This document shows positions 24,125 through 32,214 of a stretch of DNA of 64,000 nt, in pieces. Source of the DNA: Sinanaerobacter chloroacetimidivorans. Lineage in GTDB: Bacteria; Bacillota; Clostridia; Peptostreptococcales; Anaerovoracaceae. The notes under the pieces were generated by a model. That model worked only from the letters and a program-made list of their open reading frames with translations. It was not told where the DNA came from and ran no database searches. How positions within the stretch are numbered: position 1 is the first letter of the stretch; every line of letters begins with the position of its first letter. The DNA is taken from positions 1 through 64,000 of the forward strand of contig NZ_JAGSND010000016.1 in assembly GCF_018128545.1 (NCBI RefSeq). The letters run 5' to 3'. Position numbers and translations under genes: made by a program.

Positions 24125-25189
24125 ATGCAAAAACAAAAGTTATCTTTTCTAGATCAGTTTTTGACCCTATGGATTTTTTTGGCAATGGGAGTAGGGGTTT
24201 TATTAGGATTTTTATTTCCAAGCCTTGCAAAAACCTTGGAAGGTATGAGTACAGGTACAACATCATGGCCCATAGCTATCGGCCTTATCATAATGATGTA
24301 CCCACCTTTGGCGAAAATTAAGTTTGAGGAAATGGGTAAGGTTTTCAAGGATAAAAAGATCCTTGTACTTTCTCTCATTCAGAACTGGATCGTAGGCCCA
24401 ATATTAATGTTTGTTCTGGCAATCCTGTTTTTGCCTGACATGCCGAATTATGCAATAGGGTTGATAATTATTGGTCTGGCACGTTGTATTGCAATGGTAA
24501 TTGTGTGGAATACGCTCGCCAAAGGTGATAATGAGTATTGTGCTGCGCTGGTAGCTTTGAATTCCATCTTTCAGATCTTACTTTATCCCGTGTACATTTA
24601 TTTGTTTGTGACTGTTCTGCCAAATTGGCTGGGACTCTCATGGGGCGGTACGGTTGTGAATATCTCTATTCTAGATGTTGCCAAAAGTGTTCTGGTTTAC
24701 CTGGGTATTCCTTTCGTTGCCGGCTTTTTGACAAGAACCATCCTGATAAAGAGTAAAAGCAAAGAATGGTATGAAAAAGTTTTCATTCCTAAAATATCTC
24801 CCATTGCTTTAATTGCACTGCTTTATACAATCATTGTCATGTTTGTGTTAAAGGGACAATATATCGTGTCTTTACCTCTTCATGTGGTAAGAATAGCGAT
24901 TCCTTTACTTTTATACTTTGCGATTATGTTCCTTGCCAGTTTCTATATGTCATATAAAAAGAAAATCGATTATGAGCGTACCATAACACTCTCTTTTACG
25001 GCAGCAAGCAATAATTTTGAGCTGGCAATCGCAGTGGCAGTGGCAGTTTTCGGAATTTCTTCTGACCAGGCATTTGCAGCGGTAATAGGTCCGCTTATTG
25101 AGGTGCCTGTGATGATCGCACTCGTAAATCTCGCATTGCATTTTAAAAATAAATACTTTAGTCCAAACGGAATGGTTAAGACTAATTAG
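24125..25189 (+). CDS. acr3: Arsenite permease Acr3 (first copy)
   Basis: 354-residue integral membrane protein with about ten hydrophobic helices, exporting arsenite by proton antiport or, with ArsA, by ATP. The family signature with the essential Cys appears in [13 protein letters not shown] near residue 122, and a second conserved helix is [13 protein letters not shown] near residue 302. The N terminus [17 protein letters not shown] is typical of Acr3. TGGAGGAA precedes ATG 24125. The gap of 180 bases from the reductase contains no clear terminator. It is only moderately similar to the second Acr3 in this operon. Confidence 0.93.
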   Translation: MQKQKLSFLDQFLTLWIFLAMGVGVLLGFLFPSLAKTLEGMSTGTTSWPIAIGLIIMMYPPLAKIKFEEMGKVFKDKKILVLSLIQNWIVGPILMFVLAILFLPDMPNYAIGLIIIGLARCIAMVIVWNTLAKGDNEYCAALVALNSIFQILLYPVYIYLFVTVLPNWLGLSWGGTVVNISILDVAKSVLVYLGIPFVAGFLTRTILIKSKSKEWYEKVFIPKISPIALIALLYTIIVMFVLKGQYIVSLPLHVVRIAIPLLLYFAIMFLASFYMSYKKKIDYERTITLSFTAASNNFELAIAVAVAVFGISSDQAFAAVIGPLIEVPVMIALVNLALHFKNKYFSPNGMVKTN

Positions 25190-25230
25190 ATGATGAAAAA
25201 GGTTGACTTTAACGGGAAGGAGGGATAACT

Positions 25231-25389
25231 GTGGCAGAATATTATGATTATTATGGGATTTCAATGCGAAAAGAGCAAGAAAGACTGGAAGAAGAAAAAA
25301 GAAAAGATATTTTAATTGGAGATATTATGAAAGAGTTAAAAATTATAAATGAAAGATTGGAATTAGTTGAAGCTAAATTGAATCAATAA
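25231..25389 (+). CDS. 52-aa coiled-coil peptide between two ars cassettes
   Basis: GTG start 25231 follows GGAAGGAGGG by six bases. The product has a Tyr-rich head (VAEYYDYYGIS) and then one long charged helix with heptad pattern (RKEQERLEEEKRKD, then KELKIINERLELVEAKL). It lies between acr3 and the second arsR. It has no cysteines, so direct arsenic binding is unlikely. A role in pairing with Acr3 or ArsA is only a guess. The family is unknown. Confidence 0.5.
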   Translation: MAEYYDYYGISMRKEQERLEEEKRKDILIGDIMKELKIINERLELVEAKLNQ

Positions 25390-25452
25390 CTTATAATGAA
25401 TGCAAAAGATTTAAGTGCTTATTTAATTTGCAGATTGTGAGAGGGTGAAATA

Positions 25453-25800
25453 ATGATAGATATTTTTAAAGCATTGTCTGAAGAAAGCAGGTTGCGGATA
25501 CTATCGATAATTCTGGAGGATGAACTATGTGTCTGCGAGATAGAATCATGCTTAAAAATGACGCAATCGAATGCCTCACGCCATTTGACGGCATTAAAGA
25601 GGTGTGGAATCCTGGAGAGCTACAAAAACGCACAATGGACGTATTACAGGATAAGCAATGGTTTTATTCAGGAAAACAAAGAGCTATGGGAATATCTGAA
25701 ACACAAGCTGAAAGAGCTTCCTACCTATATCTCGGATTATGAAACGTATCGGAAATGCAAAGCACAGGGATTGTGCAATTGCGATAAAAATCCACATTAA
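25453..25800 (+). CDS. arsR: ArsR-family repressor (second copy)
   Basis: 115-residue winged-helix regulator with the classical ELCVCEIE metal site (Cys26, Cys28) and recognition helix MTQSNASRHLTAL. The C terminus has CKAQGLCNCDK, an extra thiol cluster. GAGGGTGA precedes ATG 25453. The sequence is distinct from the first ArsR, so this is a second regulatory cassette rather than a recent duplicate. It sits directly before the second acr3. Confidence 0.92.
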   Translation: MIDIFKALSEESRLRILSIILEDELCVCEIESCLKMTQSNASRHLTALKRCGILESYKNAQWTYYRISNGFIQENKELWEYLKHKLKELPTYISDYETYRKCKAQGLCNCDKNPH

Positions 25801-25804
25801 AGGA

Positions 25805-26878
25805 GTGATTAAAATCGAAAAAGAAAAAACACAAGGCATCGGGTTTTTTGAGAAATACCTTTCTATATGGGTACTTCTCTGTATGGCATCAGGGATTTTG
25901 ATTGGGAAGTTCTTGCCTGGAATCCCTTCAGTATTAAACAAAATGCAGTTTGCGGAGCAAAATATTCCAATCGCAGTCCTCATTTGGATTATGATTTATC
26001 CAATGATGATGAAGATTAATTTCCAATCTTTAAAGAACGTAGGAAAGCATCCATTGGGTATAGTGATATCAAGCGGCAGTAGTTGGTTGATCAAACCTTT
26101 CCTTATGTTCGGGCTTGCATCGCTATTCTTTCTGGTGGTCTTTAAAGCTCTAATTCCTGCCAACTTAGCACAAGACTTTGTTACAGGTGCAGTTCTGTTA
26201 GGTACGGCTCCATGTACTGCTATGGTATTTGTATGGAGTAATCTGACAAAGGGAGATCCTGCACATACTCTAGTACAGGTTTCGGTCAACGACCTGCTTA
26301 TTCTTGTCCTTTTTGTACCGTTAGTCCAATTCTTGCTAGGCGTTAACAATGTTCAGATTCCATGGGATACGCTTGTATTTTCAATCATACTATTCGTAGT
26401 TGTCCCGTTGGTTGGTGGTTTTCTCACACGGGCTTTCATGATAAAGAAGAAAGGCGAAGAATACTTCAACGAAAAATTTGTTCCCAAATTTGATGGCATT
26501 ACAACCTTGGGATTGCTCTTGACTCTGATAATTATCTTTACTTTCCAAGGCGATATTATTTTAGAACAGCCATTATTCGTACTATTGATAGCAGTACCGC
26601 TTATTCTCCAGAATGTTATCTCAGCTACTTTTACGTATCTGATATGCAAATGGACGAAACAGCCCCATAATATAGCGGCGCCAGCGGCTCTTATTGCTGC
26701 CTCTGATTTTTTTGAATTATCGGTGGCAGTGGCGATTGCCCTTTTTGGCCCAACTTCCCCGGTAGTGCTTGCTTGCACAGTTGGAGTGCTTACCGAGGTT
26801 CCTGTCATGCTTCTGCTTGTCAAGTTCGTAAACAAGACGAAGCATTGGTTCCCCCAGCCGATGGCTGATAACAAATAA
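25805..26878 (+). CDS. acr3: Arsenite permease Acr3 (second copy), ambiguous start
   Basis: About 357-residue Acr3 exporter with ten membrane helices. The essential Cys is in GTAPCTAMVFVWS and the conserved late helix in FELSVAVAIALFG. The start is unusual. AGGAG at 25801-25805 is ideally placed for an ATC codon at 25814 (IEKEKTQGIG). The in-frame GTG 25805 lies within the ribosome-binding site, and ATG 25739 lies inside arsR without a ribosome-binding site. Homologous N termini suggest translation begins near residue 'IEKEKTQ', so a non-AUG start or a point change of ATG to ATC is possible. Confidence 0.88.
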   Translation: MIKIEKEKTQGIGFFEKYLSIWVLLCMASGILIGKFLPGIPSVLNKMQFAEQNIPIAVLIWIMIYPMMMKINFQSLKNVGKHPLGIVISSGSSWLIKPFLMFGLASLFFLVVFKALIPANLAQDFVTGAVLLGTAPCTAMVFVWSNLTKGDPAHTLVQVSVNDLLILVLFVPLVQFLLGVNNVQIPWDTLVFSIILFVVVPLVGGFLTRAFMIKKKGEEYFNEKFVPKFDGITTLGLLLTLIIIFTFQGDIILEQPLFVLLIAVPLILQNVISATFTYLICKWTKQPHNIAAPAALIAASDFFELSVAVAIALFGPTSPVVLACTVGVLTEVPVMLLLVKFVNKTKHWFPQPMADNK

Positions 26879-26901
26879 AAAACTTTAAGGAGATGTTTTC
26901 T

Positions 26902-27294
26902 ATGAAAAAAATGTTTATCTATGAGCCTGCTATGTGCTGCTCAACAGGACTTTGCGGAGTTGGTGTTGATCCCGAACTTCTCAGGATTTCTACAGTCCTA
27001 AATACGCTAGGGAAAAAGGGAGTTGTAGTTGAAAGATTTAATCTTTCTAATTCACCCCAAGAGTTTATAAATAACAAAGCAGTGAACGAATTCATTAACG
27101 TAAACGGAGTTGACGAATTGCCCGCCATCGTCGTAGACGGAGAGATCGTAATAACCGGCAGATATCCGACTAACGATGAGTTTTCAAGCCTGCTTGGTAT
27201 TCCTTCAAGCACTTTGGCAGAGAATCCAAGAGCTGTAAAAGCAAACATTAAAAAATCAGGTGGTTGCGGATGTTCCGGTGGTAATTGCTGCTAA
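26902..27294 (+). CDS. arsD: ArsD arsenic metallochaperone
   Basis: 130-residue thioredoxin-fold chaperone that hands As(III) to ArsA and may act as weak repressor. The essential thiols are Cys12, Cys13 and Cys18 in MCCSTGLCG. Further C-terminal vicinal thiols are in CGCSGGNCC, as in other ArsD proteins. AAGGAG lies nine bases before ATG 26902, which is preferred to the ATG at 26893. It is located between acr3 and arsA, as expected for an ATP-driven efflux operon. Confidence 0.94.
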   Translation: MKKMFIYEPAMCCSTGLCGVGVDPELLRISTVLNTLGKKGVVVERFNLSNSPQEFINNKAVNEFINVNGVDELPAIVVDGEIVITGRYPTNDEFSSLLGIPSSTLAENPRAVKANIKKSGGCGCSGGNCC

Positions 27295-27404
27295 TTAAGT
27301 TTCTAATGAAATTAACCACTTTGAGGGACATATCTCATATTTAGATTGAATGCGATTTGCTTATAGATATGTCCCTTATGCCTGAATAAAATGGAGGTAT
27401 CCAT

Positions 27405-29147
27405 ATGGAGAATTTTAATCCGCAAGTAATTGCGCTTACTAAATATTTGTTTTACACGGGAAAAGGCGGTGTAGGAAAGACTTCAACCGCTTGCGCCACC
27501 GCAGTAAATCTTGCAGACAGCGGCAAAAAGGTACTGCTCATCAGTACCGATCCTGCATCCAATTTACAGGACGTTTTTGGTCTTGATTTGAACAATAAGG
27601 GGGTTCCTATTAAGGAAGTGCCAAACCTTGTGGTAGCTAACCTTGACCCAACACAAGCGGCGGCGGAATACCGTGAAAGTGTGATTGCTCCCTATCGCGG
27701 CAAGTTGCCTGATGCAGTTCTAAACAATATGGAAGAACAGCTTTCCGGTTCCTGCACGGTTGAGATAGCGGCATTCAATGAATTTTCAAACTTTATTACG
27801 GATGAAAAAGTGCAGAAAGATTATGACCATATTATATTCGATACTGCACCAACAGGTCATACCCTTAGAATGCTACAGTTGCCTTCAGCGTGGAGTAATT
27901 TCATCAGCGAGAGCACACATGGAGCATCCTGTCTTGGACAGTTGTCAGGATTGGAAAGTAAAAAAGAAATTTACAAAAAAGCCGTTGAAACTCTGTCAGA
28001 TGGTAAACGGACTACACTCATTCTTGTTTCCCGACCCGAAGCAGCTCCCCTAAAGGAAGCAGAAAGGGCTTCAAAAGAACTTGCGGATATTGGCGTAAAC
28101 AATCAGACAATTGTCATGAATGGTGTGCTGACTTCTTATGATGACAAAATTTCTGAAAGTCTGTATCACAAGCAGCAAAAAGCGCTTGTAGATATGCCGG
28201 AAGGGCTGAAAAAGCTGACTATTTATACCGTCCCCCTTAGAGCCTATAACATTACCGGACTTGACAATGTAAGAGCATTATTAACCAAAGATCAATACAT
28301 TGTCCGGGATGAGAAGGTAAACGCTAAAACAATCCCAGAGCTTAAAAATGTAATTGACGACCTATACAAATCAAATAAAAAAGTTATCTTCACTATGGGA
28401 AAAGGTGGCGTTGGAAAAACTACCATTGCGGCAGCGATTGCGATGGGATTGTCTGCAAGGGGCAGAAAGGTGCATCTTACGACTACTGACCCGGCAGCCC
28501 ATCTCAAATTTGTTATAGATGAAAGCAGTGGCATCACCACGAGCCGTATTGATGAACAGGCAGAGCTGAAGAAGTACCAAGAGGAGGTGCTTTCTAAAGC
28601 AAGGGAAACCATGTCAGATGAGGATATTGCTTATGTGGAGGAAGATTTGCGTTCTCCCTGTACGCAGGAAATCGCAGTGTTTAGGGCTTTCGCAGAGATT
28701 GTGGATAAGGCGGAAGATCAAGTAGTTGTCATTGATACCGCACCGACTGGTCATACGCTTTTGCTTCTTGAGTCTACACAAAGCTATAATCAGGAAATCA
28801 AACGATCACAAGGCGATATTCCGGAATCAGCTAAAAAACTGTTACCGCGACTGCACAATATGGACGAAACAGAAGTCATTATTGTGACCCTTGCAGAAGC
28901 TACCCCAGTATATGAAGCAATGCGCCTTGAAGAAGATCTAAAGCGTGCCGGTATTGCGGCAAAATGGTGGGTAATCAATTCTTCACTCTTTCATACTGGC
29001 ACAACAAATCGTATGTTGGCCGCAAAAGCAAGCAATGAAATTGAGTGGATTAATAAGGTGGACGAACACACAGATAGCAAATTTGCTGTCATCGGCTGGA
29101 GTTCTGATGAAATCAAAGGTGATAAGCTCAAAGAGTTAACAGTTTAA
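27405..29147 (+). CDS. arsA: ArsA arsenite-stimulated ATPase
   Basis: 580-residue double-domain ATPase that energises arsenite efflux. The two deviant P-loops GKGGVGKT are at residues 19-26 and about 328-335. Each half has DTAPTGHT, the ArsA/GET3 signal-transduction motif, and switch sequences STDPAS and TTDPAA. Metal-site cysteines are in SGSCTVEIAAF and RSPCTQEIAVF. ATGGAGGT precedes ATG 27405. It works with ArsD and either Acr3. A c-di-GMP riboswitch follows about 100 bases after the stop. Confidence 0.95.
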   Translation: MENFNPQVIALTKYLFYTGKGGVGKTSTACATAVNLADSGKKVLLISTDPASNLQDVFGLDLNNKGVPIKEVPNLVVANLDPTQAAAEYRESVIAPYRGKLPDAVLNNMEEQLSGSCTVEIAAFNEFSNFITDEKVQKDYDHIIFDTAPTGHTLRMLQLPSAWSNFISESTHGASCLGQLSGLESKKEIYKKAVETLSDGKRTTLILVSRPEAAPLKEAERASKELADIGVNNQTIVMNGVLTSYDDKISESLYHKQQKALVDMPEGLKKLTIYTVPLRAYNITGLDNVRALLTKDQYIVRDEKVNAKTIPELKNVIDDLYKSNKKVIFTMGKGGVGKTTIAAAIAMGLSARGRKVHLTTTDPAAHLKFVIDESSGITTSRIDEQAELKKYQEEVLSKARETMSDEDIAYVEEDLRSPCTQEIAVFRAFAEIVDKAEDQVVVIDTAPTGHTLLLLESTQSYNQEIKRSQGDIPESAKKLLPRLHNMDETEVIIVTLAEATPVYEAMRLEEDLKRAGIAAKWWVINSSLFHTGTTNRMLAAKASNEIEWINKVDEHTDSKFAVIGWSSDEIKGDKLKELTV

Positions 29148-29243
29148 GCATTCTTACATTTGAAGAAAAGTCTTTATCTGTTGACGGCATTTCTGTCTTA
29201 ATGGATAATTAGTACAAAAGTATAAAGTCGAAAATTAAATATT

Positions 29244-29335
29244 GTTAGGGCAAACCTGTCTAAAGACAGGGACGCAAAGCCATAGGGTCTACGGTGCAAA
29301 AAGCACTATGATAGCCTGGTTGCTAAAATAGCTTA
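29244..29335 (+). ncRNA. Cyclic-di-GMP-I (GEMM) riboswitch aptamer
   Basis: The sequence carries the conserved GEMM elements in order: GGGCAAACC, the P1b hairpin CTGTC-TAAA-GACAG, GGGACGCAAAGCC, GGGTCTACGGTGC, a second stem closed by GCAAAAAGC, and TGATAGCCTGGTTGC. These match the Vc2-type aptamer including the tetraloop receptor. An intrinsic terminator follows and would act as the expression platform. No large gene follows directly; the nearest is a 46-codon frame. Confidence 0.88.
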
Positions 29336-29342
29336 TGTGTCT

Positions 29343-29377
29343 AAAACCTGCCCGTTTATTCGTGGCAGGTTTTTTTG
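29343..29377 (+). terminator. Terminator, expression platform of the c-di-GMP riboswitch
   Basis: Stem AAACCTGCC/GGCAGGTTT followed by a run of T directly after the aptamer. Pairing of its left arm with aptamer sequence could make termination ligand dependent. Confidence 0.8.
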
Positions 29378-29494
29378 TGAGAGAGGACTTTTATTTTGTG
29401 TTTTTTGATGTGATAGAAATAAAAGCCGCATTATTCTTTAAGGATGTATTTGATAAAACGACATGATGTCTTAATTGAATAAGGAGAAATTTGT

Positions 29495-29635
29495 ATGAAA
29501 CGACAATTCCAGCGATGTCAAATAATACAAACTCAAAATAGAATATTTTTAAAAGCAGATGGTCTTGAATCAACAAAAGTTGATACAGGGCCATCTGCTT
29601 TTTTTGCTTTCGACAAAATTATTTTAAAAAAATGA
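29495..29635 (+). CDS. Possible 46-aa peptide under c-di-GMP riboswitch
   Basis: ATG 29495 follows AAGGAG by nine bases. The frame gives a basic 46-residue peptide beginning MKRQFQRCQIIQTQNR. A terminator hairpin lies inside the frame, so the lower part may be non-coding read-through or an attenuator. It is the only frame with a good ribosome-binding site after the riboswitch. No family is recognised. Confidence 0.35.
   Translation: MKRQFQRCQIIQTQNRIFLKADGLESTKVDTGPSAFFAFDKIILKK
29555..29605 (+). terminator. Intrinsic terminator with two stacked stems
   Basis: Outer stem GCAGATGG/CCATCTGC and inner stem ATCAAC-AAAA-GTTGAT are followed by TTTTTTT. It ends transcription that escapes the riboswitch terminator. 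Confidence 0.8.
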
Positions 29636-30109
29636 TATATTTCCAAATTTCGCCAATTAAATTGTAAGGCGGTGTTAGCAGGTGAACACAGATAATGACG
29701 TACCAGAATATTGGTGGGTCATGATGCAAAGGATGTTAAATTTCGGCATGACAACACCTGCTAGGTGTATATCATCCATTTAAGTAGGTGCTGCCGTGTA
29801 GGTTGGAGATGATGTTGTATGTTCCAGGTATACAATATCAAGCATTTCGCTGCCGTATCCAACATACATAAGGCAAAAACTATACGCCATGGGCCACATC
29901 ACCGCCATCAAAGAGAACATCATAGCAAAGGCAAAGATAGCGGCCCTCCGGGCAGTGAACTGCTTGATACGTTAGCTTTTGCGGCCGAGTTTATTTTTTA
30001 CAGTAAACTCGGCTGTTTTTATTTCTATGGACAAAGGCCCAAATGCCGTTCCCCTCCGCTTGTTCTTCATTTCCAGATTTCAAAAATCATGAAATGGAGG
30101 ACAAGCCCT
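29636..30109 (+). other. Gene-poor segment before the sigma-like gene
   Basis: It holds a 33-codon frame (GTG 29682 to 29783, product containing DVPEYWWVMMQRMLNFG) enclosed by the nine-base inverted repeat TAGCAGGTG/CACCTGCTA at 29676 and 29755. A second short frame near 29890 gives MGHITAIKENIIAKAK. The segment ends in a terminator at 29984-30020. These look like leader peptides or remnants; neither is certain. Confidence 0.4.
29984..30020 (+). terminator. Intrinsic terminator upstream of the sigma-like gene
   Basis: Perfect ten-base stem GCCGAGTTTA/TAAACTCGGC followed by TGTTTTT. Confidence 0.8.
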
Positions 30110-30559
30110 ATGGCTAAATTTGAAAAGAGGACGAACTATCGGGAGAAATACCCTGACTTGAGCCATGAGATTATAGAGGTAATGCAGCAAAGTGACCGGA
30201 AGATGGAATACCAGCAATATGACCTGAAGGCAGACCGGTACAGGATTGACTACACAAAAAGAACCGTGACCTACATCCCCAGCCGGGAGGACTCCTATGA
30301 CCGGCTTCTGGATGAGGACAGGCAGTTTCCCATGGAAGCCGAAACGGTGGAGGACGCCGCTGTCAAGGCTGTGATGATCGAACGTATGCTTGAATGCCTC
30401 AAGCTACTCTCCCCGGAAGAACAGGAGCTGATCACCGGGCTGTTTTTCAAGGGCAAGAGTGAGCAGGAGTATGCCGATCAAATCGGTATATCAAAAATGG
30501 GCATCAATAAACGCAAGCATAAGATTTTGGACAAGCTCAAAAAAATGATGAGAATTTAA
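30110..30559 (+). CDS. Sigma-70 region-4-like regulator of the recombination module
   Basis: 149-residue protein with GGAGG nine bases before ATG 30110. The C-terminal half (about residues 85-145) has LSPEEQELITGLFFKGKSEQEYADQIGISKMGINKRKHKILDKLKK, a typical sigma region 4 helix-turn-helix. The N-terminal half is charged and has no region 2 motif, so it is probably a transcription regulator rather than a full sigma factor. It leads the cluster containing the serine recombinases and may control excision. Confidence 0.75.
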   Translation: MAKFEKRTNYREKYPDLSHEIIEVMQQSDRKMEYQQYDLKADRYRIDYTKRTVTYIPSREDSYDRLLDEDRQFPMEAETVEDAAVKAVMIERMLECLKLLSPEEQELITGLFFKGKSEQEYADQIGISKMGINKRKHKILDKLKKMMRI

Positions 30560-30575
30560 AAGTTTTAGTTTACAC

Positions 30576-30614
30576 CCCCCTCACTCAACGTGGAAGTAAG
30601 TGAGGGGGTTTTTC
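30576..30614 (+). terminator. Strong intrinsic terminator after the sigma-like gene
   Basis: Ten-base stem CCCCCTCACT/AGTGAGGGGG followed by TTTTTC. Confidence 0.88.
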
Positions 30615-30644
30615 TATTCTCTCTCTTGCTCTTTGATAATTTAA

Positions 30645-31005
30645 TATCCGGCAGCTTAAATACATGAGCTGTCCAGCCGTGTGAAAAGCGGCAGCGACGT
30701 TAACGGGAGCGCTGGGACTGCCTCGGATGGGTGACAGACATCCGCAAAACGATGGCATCGAAGGTGACGAGCGATAAGACCCGGTTATAAAACAGCCCAT
30801 GGTGGGCTGTTTCGCAATGAAATGGACAGTGATAATGCTACTTCCGCCCAGCCACAGACATCGCAATGGGGGCGGCTCGGTGAGAACCGCGGAGAGGTGA
30901 AATTCCTATGAGGTTTGCCAACCACAAACCGTTTATGGTGCCGCCCTAATGGAACCTTTTGGTTCTTTACGCTTTGGGAAGTAGTGTCGAATAAAAGCGC
31001 AAAAA
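30645..31005 (+). ncRNA. Stand-alone HEARO/omega-RNA-like structured RNA
   Basis: About 350 non-coding bases rich in nested stems. Its core reads GGCAGCGACGTTAAC, GGGAGCGCTGGGACTGCC, then CGGATG/CATCCG and CGAAGGTGACGAGCGATAAG, then AACAGCCCA/TGGGCTGTT and TTCGCAATGAAA. These match, from memory, the conserved core of HEARO RNAs, the omega RNAs used as guides by IscB/IsrB nucleases. Later stems are CCGCCCA/TGGGGGCGG, GGTTT/AAACC and GAACC/GGTTC. The downstream genes are not IscB or IsrB, so the RNA would be orphan. The guide, if any, would be at the 5' edge near 30635-30650. The boundaries are estimates. Confidence 0.68.
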
Positions 31006-31129
31006 TGAAGAACAAGCAGATCTTTTGATCTCAGAAACTATGCGGCAGGGTATATCTATGCTCTGCCGCATCCTTGTGAGATTAAATTAATACATAAATA
31101 TTTTTAAAAATAGCAAGGAGGAAATCAGA

Positions 31130-31510
31130 ATGGAAAAAGAAGCATTAAATGATTTGTTAGGCAAAAACCTGATCATTGGATATGTACAGGGGTATGACGG
31201 AAAGCAACAGAGCTACTATTTTGAGAAATCCCCGTCCAACATTGCCAGCTTTATCATGCTACATAAGGAAAATACCGACAAAATGATTTTGACGGACATG
31301 GCGGACAGGCTGGTACTGAATACCTTTGGCGAATTTATCAACCGCTGCCCGGATCAGGAGTACCTGCAGGAAATCTTAAAAGATCTGATACCCATGCAGC
31401 TGGGTGAGAAAGAGCCGGCCGACATCCTGATCGCCGATGAAGTGGAATTTCAAGCGCTCCTGTACGAGGAAGATCGGCAGGTCACAGAAGCCGAGATACG
31501 GATGCTTTAA
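31130..31510 (+). CDS. Conserved recombination-module protein of unknown function
   Basis: 126-residue acidic soluble protein, mostly helical, with AAGGAGG before ATG 31130. No motif is recognised. It lies between the HEARO-like RNA and the short resolvase-like gene, in the same direction as the recombinases, so a regulatory or excision accessory role is possible. The hairpin ATGCGGCAG/CTGCCGCAT at 31040-31071 lies in its leader. Confidence 0.65.
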   Translation: MEKEALNDLLGKNLIIGYVQGYDGKQQSYYFEKSPSNIASFIMLHKENTDKMILTDMADRLVLNTFGEFINRCPDQEYLQEILKDLIPMQLGEKEPADILIADEVEFQALLYEEDRQVTEAEIRML

Positions 31511-31592
31511 TATTGGTTATATAAACAGTTTTGCAGGCGGCAGGATGTACCATTCCTGCCGGTTGTCCATTTTTAGAAACGGAGGGTTAGGT

Positions 31593-31958
31593 ATGGAGAA
31601 ACAGAAAAGTGCCTGGATCTATTGCCGGATTGATGCTCCGGAAGATGCACACGGCAATTTAAAAAATCAGAGAAAAGAACTTTATGATTATGCAGAACAG
31701 ATGGGTTTTGAAGTGGTCGGCTTCTCTGAGGATACCGGAAGTGGACTGGATTTTAACCGCAGCGGGCTTCTGGAGGTCAGGAAAGCTGCCGGGGACGGCA
31801 GGATGGATGTGCTGCTGGTGAAAACCATTGACTGCCTGGGGCGAAATACCGCCAAGTTGCTGGAGTTTTTCCAGGGGCTCGACCAGCTGGACATCCAGCT
31901 TTATTCACCGCTGGAGGGTGAAATCCATCTGGACGATCAAACCCTTTCTCTGCGATAA
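31593..31958 (+). CDS. Short resolvase-domain protein lacking the catalytic serine
   Basis: 121 residues corresponding to the N-terminal catalytic domain of serine recombinases only. In IYCRIDAPED the usual serine of Y-x-R-V-S is Asp14, and the later KLDRLSRN-type motif is TIDCLGRNT. The recombinase and zinc-ribbon domains are absent, although the fold looks intact (SEDTGSGLDFNRSGLLEV and following). It is therefore probably catalytically inactive and could regulate or heteromerise with the three recombinases downstream. GGAGGG precedes ATG 31593. Confidence 0.75.
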   Translation: MEKQKSAWIYCRIDAPEDAHGNLKNQRKELYDYAEQMGFEVVGFSEDTGSGLDFNRSGLLEVRKAAGDGRMDVLLVKTIDCLGRNTAKLLEFFQGLDQLDIQLYSPLEGEIHLDDQTLSLR

Positions 31959-31974
31959 ATGGGAGGTGAGCCAT

Positions 31975-32136
31975 ATGTCAAAAACCGAAGAAGCCAATGA
32001 GGTGAAATATAAGGTGGCAGTAAAACTTCTGAATATCATGCTCAGAAATGGCATTATCACCTCTTCTGAATACGAAAAAATAGATGATTTGAACCGTCAA
32101 ACATTCACGCCGGAACTTTCAAAAGTATATGTGTAA
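31975..32136 (+). CDS. SHOCT-like small recombinase partner (first copy)
   Basis: 53-residue protein with GGGAGGTGA before ATG 31975. It has a helical pair KVAVKLLNIMLRNGIITSSEYEKIDDL typical of SHOCT domains, which are short oligomerisation modules. The same kind of gene precedes the independent recombinase at 59825 (product at 59553). Conserved linkage to large serine recombinases suggests a partner or directionality role. That role is inferred. Confidence 0.65.
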   Translation: MSKTEEANEVKYKVAVKLLNIMLRNGIITSSEYEKIDDLNRQTFTPELSKVYV

Positions 32137-32214
32137 TAACACTAGCTATATTGAAATTTGTGTGGTAATGTATGTTGCTAACAGGAGGTCAAAACTTGAA
32201 GAAAGGAGGAAAAT

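Noticed and set aside
30585-31015. Minus-strand frames across the HEARO-like RNA
   Set aside because: The conserved RNA core on the plus strand explains the sequence, and the frames have no ribosome-binding sites.
31130-31510. This gene as a degenerate IscB/IsrB partner of the omega-like RNA
   Set aside because: The 126-aa protein has no RuvC or HNH motif and no arginine-rich bridge helix.
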